Source: Chthoniobacterales bacterium
GTDB taxonomy: Bacteria; Verrucomicrobiota; Verrucomicrobiia; Chthoniobacterales; UBA10450
NCBI GenBank assembly: GCA_003244145.1
Contig: QHBM01000013.1
Coordinates: 1-64,000 of the forward strand
Direction of reading: 5' to 3'
DNA length: 64,000 nt
Shown: piece after piece, positions 8,161 through 17,282 of the stretch
Position numbering within the stretch: position 1 is the first letter of the stretch
Layout: each line of letters begins with the position of its first letter
Position numbers and translations under genes: made by a program
Notes under the pieces: model-generated
The model's database searches: none
The model's input: only the letters and a program-made list of their open reading frames with translations
Told to the model about the DNA's origin: nothing

Positions 8161-9518
8161 TTGCCGATGCAAAACTGCGCGAAAACGGAATTGAGAATTT
8201 CCTCAACGTTGTCCGCGCCGGTGATTTCTCCGACGGCGCGCAGGGAAGCCCGGAGATCGACCGCCATATATTCGGGAGCGAGGCCGGCTTCCATCGTGCC
8301 GGCAGCCAGATCGCAGGAAGCGAGCGCCCGCGCGAGACAGTCGCGATGCCGCGCGTTAATGGCGACCGCGCTCTCCGGCCGCAAATGACGCTGCGCAATC
8401 TCCTCAAAAATTGCGCCCTCCAAACCGTGCAGTCCGTTTTCCTCCAGGCAAGAAATGCGCAAGGCATCATGGCCGGTCCAATCGGGATGCTCCGGCAGAT
8501 CGCTCTTGTTCAACAACACGATGCGGATCTGGTCCGTGGCACTCTCGTCGAACGCCGGCGGTTTGGGGGCATTGTGATCGAGCACTTGCAGGAGAAGATC
8601 GGCGCTGGAGAGAGATTTTTCCGTGCGATCCATGCCCGCCCGCTCCAGCTCGTCGTCGGAATCGCGCAAGCCGGCGGTATCGAGCAATCGAATCGGTATC
8701 CCGCGCAGGTTGATCACTTCTTCGATCGTATCACGCGTGGTCCCCGGTTTTTCGCTGACGATGGCGCGGTCGTAACCGAGCAGCCGGTTCAACAAGCTCG
8801 ATTTCCCGGCGTTGGTCGGACCGTAAATGACGGCACGGATTCCCTCGCGCAAGATCCGACCACGGCCAGCGGTCGCAAGCAGGTCGCGCATTCTTTGCCG
8901 CACCGCCTCGAGACGCGCGCTCAGCTTCGCGTCTTGATCGGGCGCGATGTCTTCATCCGGAAAATCGATCGAGGCCTCGACATGCGCGAGCATTTCGATC
9001 AGTTGCGCGCGTAACGCTTCGATCTCGGCGCCGAGCCGGCCTTCCAACTGTTCGGTCGCGGAACGGAGTGCGAGATCACTCTGGGCCCGAATCAGGTCCA
9101 TGACCGCTTCGGCCTGGGTCATGTCCATCTTGCCATTCAGGAAAGCGCGCTCTGTGAATTCGCCGGGACGGGCAGCGCGAGCGCCGGCTTTCAGGCATGT
9201 TTCCAAAACACGCGCGGTGACGAGAACGCCGCCGTGGCAACTGATCTCGACCAGATCTTCTCCCGTGTAACTGGCCGGCGCGCGATGCACCGTGAGCATG
9301 ACCTGATCAATCAGTTGATCGTCTTCAACGATCTCACCCAGGCGCTGAGTCTGCGCTGGAAACGCCGAGGGCTTTTCCGCGCCGCGATAAATTTGATCGG
9401 CCAACGCCACGGCGTTCTCGCCGGAGATGCGGACCACGGCAATCGCACCTTCCCCGACTGGAGTGGAGATGGCGGCGATGGTTTCCCGTGGCGCGACCGG
9501 TGGTGCGAGCGAGGTCAC
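8157..9518 (-). CDS. mnmE: tRNA uridine-5-carboxymethylaminomethyl GTPase MnmE
   Basis: With the GTG at 9518 the protein is 453 residues, the normal size of MnmE (about 454). It has the N-terminal tetrahydrofolate-binding domain, then the G domain with GPTNAGKSS (G1, about 226), GTTRDT (G2), DTAGL (G3) and NKSD (G4), and the C-terminal CIGK tail whose Cys is conserved. It modifies the wobble uridine of tRNAs together with MnmG. The start is fixed by a GTGA overlap with the hisC stop; the longer frame to 9602 would run 88 bp into hisC and add residues unlike the family. Confidence 0.95.
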   Translation of the reverse strand: MTSLAPPVAPRETIAAISTPVGEGAIAVVRISGENAVALADQIYRGAEKPSAFPAQTQRLGEIVEDDQLIDQVMLTVHRAPASYTGEDLVEISCHGGVLVTARVLETCLKAGARAARPGEFTERAFLNGKMDMTQAEAVMDLIRAQSDLALRSATEQLEGRLGAEIEALRAQLIEMLAHVEASIDFPDEDIAPDQDAKLSARLEAVRQRMRDLLATAGRGRILREGIRAVIYGPTNAGKSSLLNRLLGYDRAIVSEKPGTTRDTIEEVINLRGIPIRLLDTAGLRDSDDELERAGMDRTEKSLSSADLLLQVLDHNAPKPPAFDESATDQIRIVLLNKSDLPEHPDWTGHDALRISCLEENGLHGLEGAIFEEIAQRHLRPESAVAINARHRDCLARALASCDLAAGTMEAGLAPEYMAVDLRASLRAVGEITGADNVEEILNSVFAQFCIGK

Positions 9519-10621
9519 GCCGGCCGGTTGCGCAATACTTCCCGCAACGCGGCAATGCATCGTCGATTTTGCTCCATCATGCCGACTGAAACTCGAATCC
9601 ACTCCGGTAGATTGTAGCCTTTTAGGGCGCGAACGATAATGTGCCGGTCGAGCAACGCTCGAAAAACTTTGGCGCTATCGCCGACGTTGACGAGAACGAA
9701 GTTCGCCACGCTCGGGACGAAACGAAGCTTCATTTCCCCGAATTCCTTCTCCAGATAAGCGCGGCCTTCGTCCGTGACACGCTTGGTCGCTTGGCGGTGT
9801 TCATCGTCGCTAAGGCTGGCGAGCGCGGCAGCCTGGCCGATGCCGTTGACGTTGAATGGCTGCCGGGTTTTTTGCAGCACGCGGATCAGCTCGGGCCGCG
9901 CCATCCCATAACCAATGCGCAGACTCGCGAGACCCTGAATTTTCGAAAAGGTGCGCAGAACTGCAACGTTGCGGCCGGCGCGGATGAAGCGAAGCGTGTC
10001 CGGCGGATGGTCGAGGTATTCGAAATAGGCCTCGTCGAAAACGACGACGATATCTTCGGGCACGCGCTCAATGAACCGGTCGAGTTCCTCCTGGCCCGCG
10101 AGAGTGCCGGTCGGGTTGTTAGGATTCGCGATGAAGATGAGCCGGGTTTTCGCGGTAATGGCGGCAATCATCCCATCGAGATCGTGGCGCAGGTTGGGAC
10201 TCGGGACTTCGATGGTGCGGGCGCCGAAGATGGCGGCCACGAGTTTGTAGGCGATGAAAGCATGCTCGGAGGTAATGACGTCATCGCCGCGATTTAGAAA
10301 AGCGTGACCGAGAAACTCGATGATCTCGTTCGAACCGCTGCCGAGAATGAGGTGCTCGCGGCTGAGATCGAGTTTCTCCGCGAGCGCTTCGCGCAAATAA
10401 AAGCCGCCTCCATCGGGATAGAGATGCGCGGATTCGAGCGCGGCCCGCATGGCCACCAATGCTTTCGGCGACGGGCCGAGCGGGTTTTCGTTTGAAGCGA
10501 GCTTGATGATCTTCGCCGCATCCGCACCGAGCTCGCGCGCGGTTTCCTCGATCGGTTTGCCGGGCTCATAAACCGCGAGATCGCGCAACTGTGGATTGGC
10601 GGCGTCCCAGATGGATGACAT
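9515..10621 (-). CDS. hisC: Histidinol-phosphate aminotransferase
   Basis: A 368-residue fold-type I PLP enzyme converting imidazole-acetol phosphate to histidinol phosphate. It shows GSGSNE near residue 95, NPNNPTG near 165, DEAYFEY near 195 and the PLP-lysine segment RTFSKIQGLASLRIGYG near 225. The ATG at 10621 is preferred to a TTG three codons upstream. It overlaps mnmE by 4 bp and follows the GNAT gene after 37 bp. No other his genes are in the window, so histidine synthesis is dispersed or this enzyme is a broader aromatic aminotransferase. Confidence 0.88.
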   Translation of the reverse strand: MSSIWDAANPQLRDLAVYEPGKPIEETARELGADAAKIIKLASNENPLGPSPKALVAMRAALESAHLYPDGGGFYLREALAEKLDLSREHLILGSGSNEIIEFLGHAFLNRGDDVITSEHAFIAYKLVAAIFGARTIEVPSPNLRHDLDGMIAAITAKTRLIFIANPNNPTGTLAGQEELDRFIERVPEDIVVVFDEAYFEYLDHPPDTLRFIRAGRNVAVLRTFSKIQGLASLRIGYGMARPELIRVLQKTRQPFNVNGIGQAAALASLSDDEHRQATKRVTDEGRAYLEKEFGEMKLRFVPSVANFVLVNVGDSAKVFRALLDRHIIVRALKGYNLPEWIRVSVGMMEQNRRCIAALREVLRNRPA

Positions 10622-10658
10622 CGGGGGCAATCTTAGGTCGAACCGCGGGGGCGGCCAA

Positions 10659-11105
10659 TCAAATCAGCTTGAGTTGAAAATGGTGCGAGGTGATGTCCAT
10701 GCCGCGATTCAGATAGAAGCGGTGGGCGGCGAAGCGCTGCACGCCGGAATCCAGGGTGAGGTGCTCGCAACCCTGCTCTTTCGCGTGCTCGATGAGCCAG
10801 TCGAAAAGCGCGGCACCCAATCCGCGGGATCGGTCGGAGTCGTGCGTGACGAGATCGTCGATGTAAAGGGTGCGGCCGGAAAAGAGGAGATTGAAGATGC
10901 GAAAGCCGGCCACGGAACGGACCGCGCCATCCTGTTCGAGAAAGGCAAGCTGGTATCCTTCCTCTTGTTGACGGAGCACGCGCGCAGCGAAATCGATCGC
11001 TTTGATGTGGGGCCGCAGCTCGCGCATGACCGAGCAGCAGCGGCCGATTTGTTCCGGTGTTTGCGCCAGGTTAATTCTCGAGGCGGGCGGCTTCGCGGTG
11101 GACAT
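10659..11105 (-). CDS. GNAT-family N-acetyltransferase
   Basis: A 148-residue single-domain acetyltransferase. The acetyl-CoA pyrophosphate loop RSRGLGAALFDWL is near residue 92, and the strand-helix FLNRGM pattern at the C-terminus is typical of GNAT enzymes. Substrate unknown. It is the first gene of the minus-strand operon that continues with hisC. Confidence 0.85.
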   Translation of the reverse strand: MSTAKPPASRINLAQTPEQIGRCCSVMRELRPHIKAIDFAARVLRQQEEGYQLAFLEQDGAVRSVAGFRIFNLLFSGRTLYIDDLVTHDSDRSRGLGAALFDWLIEHAKEQGCEHLTLDSGVQRFAAHRFYLNRGMDITSHHFQLKLI

Positions 11106-11199
11106 GGCAATTTCATCGCCCGCGCGGCGCGGAGTTCAAGCGCTCGATTGTGACAAAAAGCTGGTCGCCTTCCTCGATCTGTCGGAACGTCTTTCCCTT

Positions 11200-11541
11200 A
11201 TGAACAGCCTCCATTTTCTGGCCGAGACCCAGGTCTTTGGCATCTTGATTCATCCGTGGAAAATCGTGGGACTGTCCGGCAGCCTCGTTTTCGGCCTCCG
11301 CTTCGTCATTCAATGGATCGCCTCGGAACGAGCGCGCAAAAGCGTGATCCCATTCGGCTTCTGGGAATGCAGCGCAATCGGAAGCCTGCTCATGCTAAGT
11401 TATTTTGCGATCTACCAGCGGGATTCCGTGGGCGTGTTGAGCACCGCGATGCCATTGCCGATTTATCTGCGCAATCTTTACTTTCGGTACACCCATCGCG
11501 CGCCGCAGCATCCCGGTAATGCGCCAAGACCCCCGGAATAG
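11200..11541 (+). CDS. LAB_N domain membrane protein (lipid A biosynthesis N-terminal-like)
   Basis: A 113-residue protein with three hydrophobic helices and the signature HPWKIVGLSGSLVFGLRFVIQW near residue 17, then SVIPFGFWECS and a Leu-Pro-rich end with IYLRNLYF. These are marks of the LAB_N family found at the N-terminus of some lipid A disaccharide synthases and as free small proteins, here stand-alone. It probably lies in the inner membrane with a lipid or envelope role that is not established. The ATG at 11200 is preceded by a GGAA at about 11184; longer starts overlap the divergent GNAT gene. Confidence 0.8.
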   Translation: MNSLHFLAETQVFGILIHPWKIVGLSGSLVFGLRFVIQWIASERARKSVIPFGFWECSAIGSLLMLSYFAIYQRDSVGVLSTAMPLPIYLRNLYFRYTHRAPQHPGNAPRPPE

Positions 11542-11598
11542 CGCCGCCAGAGCGCGCTTTACGCCGGCTGCATCGATATTCTAAACTGAACCCGTCCC

Positions 11599-12786
11599 AT
11601 GATCTCAAACGAGCAGATCATTTATCTCGATAACAACGCCACCACTCAGCTCGACCCGGCTGTGCTCGAGGAGATGTTGCCCTTTCTGACGCAGTATTAC
11701 GGGAACCCCTCGAGCGGCTATGGGTTCGGCGCGCAAGTGCGGCAGGCGATCAATCTCGCGCGCGAGCGGCTGGCCGCACTGCTCGGCTGCGAGCCGGGAG
11801 AAATTGTCTTCACCAGTTGCGGAACGGAGTCGAACAACGCCGCGATAAATTCGGCCCTCCAACTCGATCCCGGCCGGCAGCATGTGATCACGACTGCAGT
11901 CGAGCACAGCGCGACCTGGCGGCATTGCGATCTGCTCTCGAAAAAAGGGAACCCGGTCACGGTCGTTGGCGTCGATGGCGAGGGGAATCTGGATTTGGAA
12001 GGACTGGAGAGAGCGATCACGCCGCAAACCGCGATCATCTCGGTGATGTGGGCCAACAACGAAACCGGCGTCTTGTTTCCAGTCGAAAAAATCGCGGAGA
12101 TCGCCCGGCGAAAACGGGTCCTGTTTCACACCGATGCCATCCAGTCCGTGGGAAAGATCCCGATCCGTCTGGCCGATTCGACGATTAATTCCCTTTCGCT
12201 CTCCGCCCACAAACTGCATGGTCCGAAGGGCGTCGGCGCGCTTTACCTGAATAAACGCTCGGCTTTTAAGCCGACGCTGATTGGTGGCAGCCAGGAAAAC
12301 AACCGCCGCGCCGGAACGGAAAATGTCGCCTCGATCGTCGCGCTCGGAAAAGCCGCGGAATGCGCGGCCGCCGCCCTGGCCGAGGAAGCCACGCGCGTCC
12401 GTGCGATGCGCGATCGATTTGAAGCGGCTATGCTGGCAGGCGTGCCGGACACTTTTTTGAATGGCGATCCGGCGGCGCGCCTGCCGAACACTTCGAATCT
12501 CTCCTTTGCCGGGGTCGACTCCGGGGCCGCGCTCCTGATGCTCGATCGCCAGCAACTTTGTTGCTCAGCGGGTTCGGCCTGCCGCACCGGCTCGATCGAA
12601 TCCTCCCACGTCCTGCGCGCCATGAAAGTGAACGATGAGAGGGCGCGCGGCAGCATGCGTTTTTCGTTCGGCCGTTTCAACACCGAACGCGACGTGGACC
12701 TGGCCTTGGAAATTGTGCCCGCCGTGATCGCCCGGTTGCGGGAGCTTTCTCCCGCGAAGACGGTGCGCGAAACCGTTGTCGCCTGA
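11599..12786 (+). CDS. NifS/IscS-like cysteine desulfurase
   Basis: A 395-residue PLP enzyme that takes sulfur from cysteine to form a persulfide for Fe-S clusters or thiolation. Motifs: NNATTQ near residue 12, VEHSA near 98, HTDAIQSVGK near 177, the PLP lysine K205 in SAHKLHGPKG, and the active-site CSAGSAC segment with C328. It starts at the ATG 11599 and lies 57 bp after the LAB_N gene. No scaffold (IscU) or regulator is nearby, so it may act in tRNA thiolation or a general role. Confidence 0.92.
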   Translation: MISNEQIIYLDNNATTQLDPAVLEEMLPFLTQYYGNPSSGYGFGAQVRQAINLARERLAALLGCEPGEIVFTSCGTESNNAAINSALQLDPGRQHVITTAVEHSATWRHCDLLSKKGNPVTVVGVDGEGNLDLEGLERAITPQTAIISVMWANNETGVLFPVEKIAEIARRKRVLFHTDAIQSVGKIPIRLADSTINSLSLSAHKLHGPKGVGALYLNKRSAFKPTLIGGSQENNRRAGTENVASIVALGKAAECAAAALAEEATRVRAMRDRFEAAMLAGVPDTFLNGDPAARLPNTSNLSFAGVDSGAALLMLDRQQLCCSAGSACRTGSIESSHVLRAMKVNDERARGSMRFSFGRFNTERDVDLALEIVPAVIARLRELSPAKTVRETVVA

Positions 12787-12801
12787 CTTCGGCGAAGCGA
12801 T

Positions 12802-13191
12802 CTAAGAAAGCGCAGCGCTCAACTCGGTGACGGCACCGATCAATTCGCCGCTCTTGCCGGGCTTGTCGATCACCCGATCCACCTGCAAGTCGGTATAACG
12901 TTTCCGGTCTTCCGGACTCAGAGAATTCGCGAAGACGATGATTTTCCCGTGAAAGCCGGCTGACCGTGCTTCCCGGACGACGCCAAATCCATCCAGGCGC
13001 GGCATGCGCGTGTCGGTCACGATCAATTGAAAATAATTCGGATCCTCGGCGACTCGGGAAACGGCGGCGCGTCCGTCGGTAGCGACTTCGACATGATGAC
13101 CGGCGGATTGCAGCGTCTTCGAAAGCATGTCCAAAACGAGAGCGTTGTCGTCCGCGCAGAGAACCCGGAGTGGTTGCGCGGGGTTGATCAT
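12802..13191 (-). CDS. Stand-alone receiver-domain protein A
   Basis: A 129-residue receiver (CheY-like) domain without an output domain. The acidic pair is D14-D15, the phospho-acceptor is D60 in IVTDTRMP and the conserved lysine is K110 in IDKPGKSGEL. The position usually held by Thr/Ser is A88 (in IIVFANS). It is the paralogue of the receiver gene at 14926 with the same ending K-P-x-x-S-G-E-L. The partner kinase is not in the window. It reads convergently with NifS, 15 bp apart. Confidence 0.9.
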   Translation of the reverse strand: MINPAQPLRVLCADDNALVLDMLSKTLQSAGHHVEVATDGRAAVSRVAEDPNYFQLIVTDTRMPRLDGFGVVREARSAGFHGKIIVFANSLSPEDRKRYTDLQVDRVIDKPGKSGELIGAVTELSAALS

Positions 13192-13374
13192 GTTCCACTC
13201 ACGGTCGCCGCCAGTAATGCCCTCGCCGCCTCAGGAGTGTCAATAAGATTTCCTGCGATTTCCCGTATAAGAGCCTCGCCTGAACTAAGGCACAAGCGTT
13301 CTCATCCTCGGTGACCGGGACCGAAGAGAAACGGTGTGCAAACGGTGTCTGTCTGATAGGCTGTTTCCGGAACC

Positions 13375-13761
13375 ATGGAACGCACCAAAGCTCGCATCCT
13401 TCACGTAGACGACCATCAGGACACCAGACTGATGATGGCCGCGCTCCTGCAAGACTGCGGGTACGGCGTGCTCACCGCCGGGAGCGTGGTCGAGGGTTTG
13501 GAATTGGCGAAAGAAATCGATTTCGATCTCTACATCCTGGACGTGCGTTTGCCGGACGGCACCGGTGTCGAGTTGTGCCAAAAGCTGCGCGAGCTTCATC
13601 CGACCGCGCCCATCCTTTATTATTCCGCCTACGGCAACGAAGCGGACCATCACGACGCGCTGGCCATTTGCGGCGATGCTTACCTCAAGAAGCCGGTTTG
13701 CATTGCGGACATCGAGACCTCCATCGCGCGGTTGCTGGATGACCGCGCGGAAAAGGAGTAG
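13375..13761 (+). CDS. Stand-alone receiver-domain protein B
   Basis: A 128-residue receiver domain with D12-D13, phospho-acceptor D56 in LYILDVRLPDG, Ser84 at the Thr/Ser site (LYYSAYG) and a Lys-Pro near 105. Unlike its two neighbours it keeps the Ser at the activation site and has a different C-terminus, so it is a separate receiver type. It ends 4 bp before the convergent exostosin-like gene. Likely a diffusible phospho-relay protein. Confidence 0.9.
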   Translation: MERTKARILHVDDHQDTRLMMAALLQDCGYGVLTAGSVVEGLELAKEIDFDLYILDVRLPDGTGVELCQKLRELHPTAPILYYSAYGNEADHHDALAICGDAYLKKPVCIADIETSIARLLDDRAEKE

Positions 13762-13765
13762 CGGC

Positions 13766-14764
13766 TTACCCGAGGGCGCGGCGAAGCGCGCGATACCTTG
13801 CGCCCAGCATGCGCCGCAGATGAAAGGGGCGCAGGCATTGCAAATACACAGGCCAGCGGGCCAGGCTTTCCGGAACGCGCCGGCTTTTCTTAATCTCCAG
13901 ACAAAGCTCGACCAGGCGGTGAAAGAGAACCTCATCGGCAAACCACTCTTCCCATTCCCGGCGGGCTAGTTCTCCCATTTCGACCGCTTCCGCTTCGCGC
14001 TCCTCGAGAATGCGCGGGATCTGAGCAAAATCTTTTTCTCGAATCTGGATGGCGAACTTGTCCCAGCAGGGGCCCGCGGGCGCCACCCAGCCGTCCGATA
14101 AAATCACCGGGACACGTCCCATGCGCATTGTCTCAAAGAGCCGGATGCTGGAAGCGCTCAGTCCTCTTGGACAGAGCACGAACTTGCTGACCTTGGTCAG
14201 CTCGGCGTAACGCCGGTCGTAATCGAGTCGCTCGCGCTGGCTCATCTTGCGGTGCTGAATGCGATCGAATTCCTCGGCGGTATTTTGAAAAAAACTTCGC
14301 GGGTGCTTTAGCATAGCAAGGTCGCGCCGGACCGGAGCATTCCTGATCGAGCCCATGAAGCTGAAGAGGTACGGAAGATCGTGGGCCGATGGCGTGTAGG
14401 TAGTGAATTCGTTTTTCGTTCGGCCGAGATAAGTTCCGGCGCGCGTTCGCGGCGAACTCCAGCGTTTCTCGACGCCCGCGTAGATGCCGGGCAGGAACGG
14501 AATCACGTAAGGATTCGCGCAGAAAACGAAACACTTGTCGCGGAACTTCCTCACCAGCGGATGCTGCCGAACACGTTCCAAGTACCATCCGGAGCCGTAG
14601 AATTCAGCGAAGAGAATGACTTCGGCAACCTCGGGATCGGACGAAACTGAGTGGATCCGGAAACGATCGAGCTCCGCGCATTTTTGCAGATCGAGCAGGG
14701 GCGCGAGATTGAAGTCGGTCTCATCGTCTTCGGGAGTTGCCGAAAGTAGAACTACGCGCGCCAT
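13766..14764 (-). CDS. Exostosin-family (GT47-like) glycosyltransferase
   Basis: A 332-residue protein with the exostosin core: SKFVLCPRGLSASSIRLFE followed by GRVPVILSDGWVAP near residues 195-235. This segment forms the nucleotide-sugar site in exostosin and GT47-type enzymes. Bacterial members build surface glycans. Donor and acceptor unknown. I prefer the ATG at 14764 to a TTG at 14788. It stands between receiver proteins and is not linked to the large glycan locus at 41-59 kb. Confidence 0.8.
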   Translation of the reverse strand: MARVVLLSATPEDDETDFNLAPLLDLQKCAELDRFRIHSVSSDPEVAEVILFAEFYGSGWYLERVRQHPLVRKFRDKCFVFCANPYVIPFLPGIYAGVEKRWSSPRTRAGTYLGRTKNEFTTYTPSAHDLPYLFSFMGSIRNAPVRRDLAMLKHPRSFFQNTAEEFDRIQHRKMSQRERLDYDRRYAELTKVSKFVLCPRGLSASSIRLFETMRMGRVPVILSDGWVAPAGPCWDKFAIQIREKDFAQIPRILEEREAEAVEMGELARREWEEWFADEVLFHRLVELCLEIKKSRRVPESLARWPVYLQCLRPFHLRRMLGARYRALRRALG

Positions 14765-14925
14765 GATTTTCGACAGCTCAACCAGCAACTGCCAAGCCGA
14801 GAAAGAAAGTAGCGTTCCTTCCCATCACTGTGAAGTCTGCGCCTTTGGGCGAGGCGGCGGGCACGGCCATAACTCTCCACAATTCTTGCGCTTGCGAGGC
14901 CGCGCGATTCGTTCGTTAGTGATTC

Positions 14926-15303
14926 TTGATCCCACGACTGAACCTGCGCATTCTTTGCGTCGATGATAACGACGCCATCCTCAACGCGCTAACGTTGGCC
15001 TTCAAGGCGACCGGCTTCGACGTCCAGACGGCCTACAACGGTTTCACCGCGCTCGCGAAAATCGCCAAGAACCCTCAGGGTTTCCAAGTCGTCATCACCG
15101 ACCTTCGCATGCCCGGAGTCGATGGTTTCGGCTTGATCGAGCAAAGCCGGTCGGCCGGTTACGCCGGACCCATCATCGTCTATGCCGCTGCCATTTCGCC
15201 GGACGCCAGGCAACGGCTGCAAGAACTCCGCGTCACTCTCATCATCGAGAAGCCGGCGCGTAGCGGTGAGTTGATCGCCGCGGTCAGGGAATCGCTGGGC
15301 TGA
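14926..15303 (+). CDS. Stand-alone receiver-domain protein C
   Basis: A 125-residue receiver with D13-D14, phospho-acceptor D59 in VITDLRMPGVDG, A87 at the usual Thr/Ser site (IIVYAAA) and K109 in IEKPARSGEL. It is a paralogue of the protein at 12802, sharing the Ala substitution and the ending. The start is TTG, which gives an N-terminus matching its paralogue; no ATG lies closer. Weak ribosome site. Confidence 0.85.
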   Translation: MIPRLNLRILCVDDNDAILNALTLAFKATGFDVQTAYNGFTALAKIAKNPQGFQVVITDLRMPGVDGFGLIEQSRSAGYAGPIIVYAAAISPDARQRLQELRVTLIIEKPARSGELIAAVRESLG

Positions 15304-15345
15304 AGTTGAGCGAATTTCATCTCTCCTCAGACGTCTCCGCGCCCA

Positions 15346-15642
15346 TCACACGGCGCGATTTTTCGTCCGCCTCGTAAGGGAGGCACGGACGGCTGTCTGC
15401 GCGGATCTGACGGGAGGGACCTTGAGCCGGATCTTGCAAGTTGTTCGGCCCGGACCTTCGTCGAGCCACGCGTAACAGCGTTCGGCTTGCGGATGGCCAG
15501 TCAGATCGAACACATCCACCTGACCGCGCCAAACTCCGCCTTGCGGCAGCTGTTCCACGATGATTCTCGAACCCACGTGCCGGGCGTTGCAATGGTGCCG
15601 GCGCTCGATCGCGCGTCTAAGTCGTGCAATTCGGAAGATCAT
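15346..15642 (-). CDS. Small conserved protein of unknown function
   Basis: A 98-residue basic protein. It begins with a hydrophobic and Arg-rich helix, and its middle contains VWRGQVDVFDLTGHPQAERCYAW and a conserved-looking PPVRSAQTAVRASL end. I recognise the pattern as a small soluble family seen in Verrucomicrobiota but know no function. It shares the strand with nothing close and has no clear ribosome site. The overlapping frame to 15592 is a shadow. Confidence 0.6.
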   Translation of the reverse strand: MIFRIARLRRAIERRHHCNARHVGSRIIVEQLPQGGVWRGQVDVFDLTGHPQAERCYAWLDEGPGRTTCKIRLKVPPVRSAQTAVRASLTRRTKNRAV

Positions 15643-15843
15643 TGTCTGTCAGGAGGTGTCGCGGCGGCGAAGCGGCGGAGCCGATCGGAGAAGGCGGCGA
15701 ATTCGCCGCTGAGAACTGGTAAAAGCATGGCAGTCGATAGACGAGATAACGCGCTCCGCATTCATAGTTCCTTAAAGGAGCGGCGGAAAAAGCGACAACC
15801 CTGACGGTTTTGTTGTTCGAGCACGGCGCATGTAGGCTCCGCG

Positions 15844-16743
15844 ATGCGTCGGCTTTTCCTAGCTATCCTGAGTGTGGCTGCGTTCGCCGCGATCTCCGCT
15901 GCGGCCGAAGAGGAAAACGAACACCGGGTCGTAGTGAACGGCCAAGAGGCAGGCGAAGAATTTGAAGAGCCGGGCGGATACGGACAACCACAATGGGCCG
16001 AAAGGAGCCGCGCTTCCGCTACGACCAAGCTTTATGTCCTTTCGCCTTTCGAAGTGTTCATCGGCGCGCTTTCGGAAAGTGACATTCTTCGCCATGGAGG
16101 CAGCGTGCACGATCTCACTCAGGAGATCGAAGTCGGTCTGCCCTACCGATTCGAACTCGATTTCGAAAATCATCTTGGCCTCGCCGGCAGCCGCGTCGCG
16201 GAAACAGAGGCGAGCATCGGCGCTCGTTACGCCTTCGCCGCATGGGGCAAGATTCCCCTCAACCCCACGCTTTCCGCCATGTACCAATTTGGCACGGGTG
16301 ATCGTGTCGTCGATCGTTTCGAACAGACGCGCGATCGGACCCAGTCCGGCGGTTACGAGCTGCGCCTCTTGTTTGGCCAGGAGTTTGTTCCGCGGCTGCA
16401 ATGGGCCGCAAATCTTTTTTTCCAGAACGACCTCGGCTCGGCGCACGATCGGCAAATCGGGTTCACCCAGGACATCGCTTATCTCGTTGTGGCCGACAAA
16501 CTGGAGCTCGGCGCGGAAATGCGTTACACGAACGCGACGCGGCGCGGTGAAAATCGCGACGCCGCCCATGAATTCGTGATCGGTCCGAGCGTGAATTGGA
16601 AGCCAAACCTCCACACCGTGGTCAGCCTCGCGCCGCTCTTTGGCTGCACCGCGGAATCGCCGCGCGTCTCTATTCTGGCCTCCGTCTCGTTGGAGTTTGG
16701 CGGCGGAGAATCAAAGACGAGACCGATGCCAATAAGCCGTTAG
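15844..16743 (+). CDS. Outer-membrane beta-barrel-like secreted protein
   Basis: A 299-residue precursor with a signal peptide cleaved near AISAAAEEE. The mature protein has many amphipathic strands (YRFELDFENHLG, ATRRGENRD) ending with a Phe-rich strand and a final SLEFGGGE segment, the pattern of a small outer-membrane barrel. No known family is evident. It may be a general porin or hypothetical outer-membrane protein. Confidence 0.75.
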   Translation: MRRLFLAILSVAAFAAISAAAEEENEHRVVVNGQEAGEEFEEPGGYGQPQWAERSRASATTKLYVLSPFEVFIGALSESDILRHGGSVHDLTQEIEVGLPYRFELDFENHLGLAGSRVAETEASIGARYAFAAWGKIPLNPTLSAMYQFGTGDRVVDRFEQTRDRTQSGGYELRLLFGQEFVPRLQWAANLFFQNDLGSAHDRQIGFTQDIAYLVVADKLELGAEMRYTNATRRGENRDAAHEFVIGPSVNWKPNLHTVVSLAPLFGCTAESPRVSILASVSLEFGGGESKTRPMPISR

Positions 16744-16892
16744 TTAAACAACTCTCGTGTCGATGAGGCGGACGGTTTCAGGCAAAACCGATAGCCGGTT
16801 CCCGGTGAGTCGCATTTTCTGGCGCGACGGGCCGGCAGGCGCCGCATTCATAAGGGACCGGCACCCATTCTGCTCAAAGCGGAAGCATGCAA

Positions 16893-17195
16893 ATGCACTC
16901 CCGGCCGAAAGAGCAGCGCGAAGCCGTGCGCCAACTGTTGCATTCCGTGCTCACCCGCGACATGGGCACGTTTAATCCCGAGCGGTTCAAGGATTGGATC
17001 AAAGATGTCGACACGCGATTTCGCAAAGTCGGGTTGACGCTCGTTTTCAACATCCGCACCCGGGCGGTCCACTTCACGATCAAAGAGCTGCGCACGTCCC
17101 GAACCGCCTTCAAGTTTACCGCGTCGACCCACGTTCCTTTCGATGACCGCGATGTCGTCATGAAAGTGGAAGATTTCGGACAAACGAGCCACTAG
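16893..17195 (+). CDS. Small protein of unknown function
   Basis: A 100-residue soluble protein, slightly basic, without membrane segments. GGAAG at 16881-16885 lies 7 bp before the ATG at 16893, better spaced than the ATG at 16887. It contains FKDWIKDVDTRFRKV and a hydrophobic end. I do not recognise a family; the opposite-strand frame over the same stretch looks less protein-like. Coding status is moderate. Confidence 0.5.
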   Translation: MHSRPKEQREAVRQLLHSVLTRDMGTFNPERFKDWIKDVDTRFRKVGLTLVFNIRTRAVHFTIKELRTSRTAFKFTASTHVPFDDRDVVMKVEDFGQTSH

Positions 17196-17282
17196 CCGTT
17201 TAGCAATCCAATCCGCGGAGAAGCGTTGAGTCGAGACGCTCGGTCCGCATTCCCGCCACGATTCAGTTTAGTCTTTCGGATT

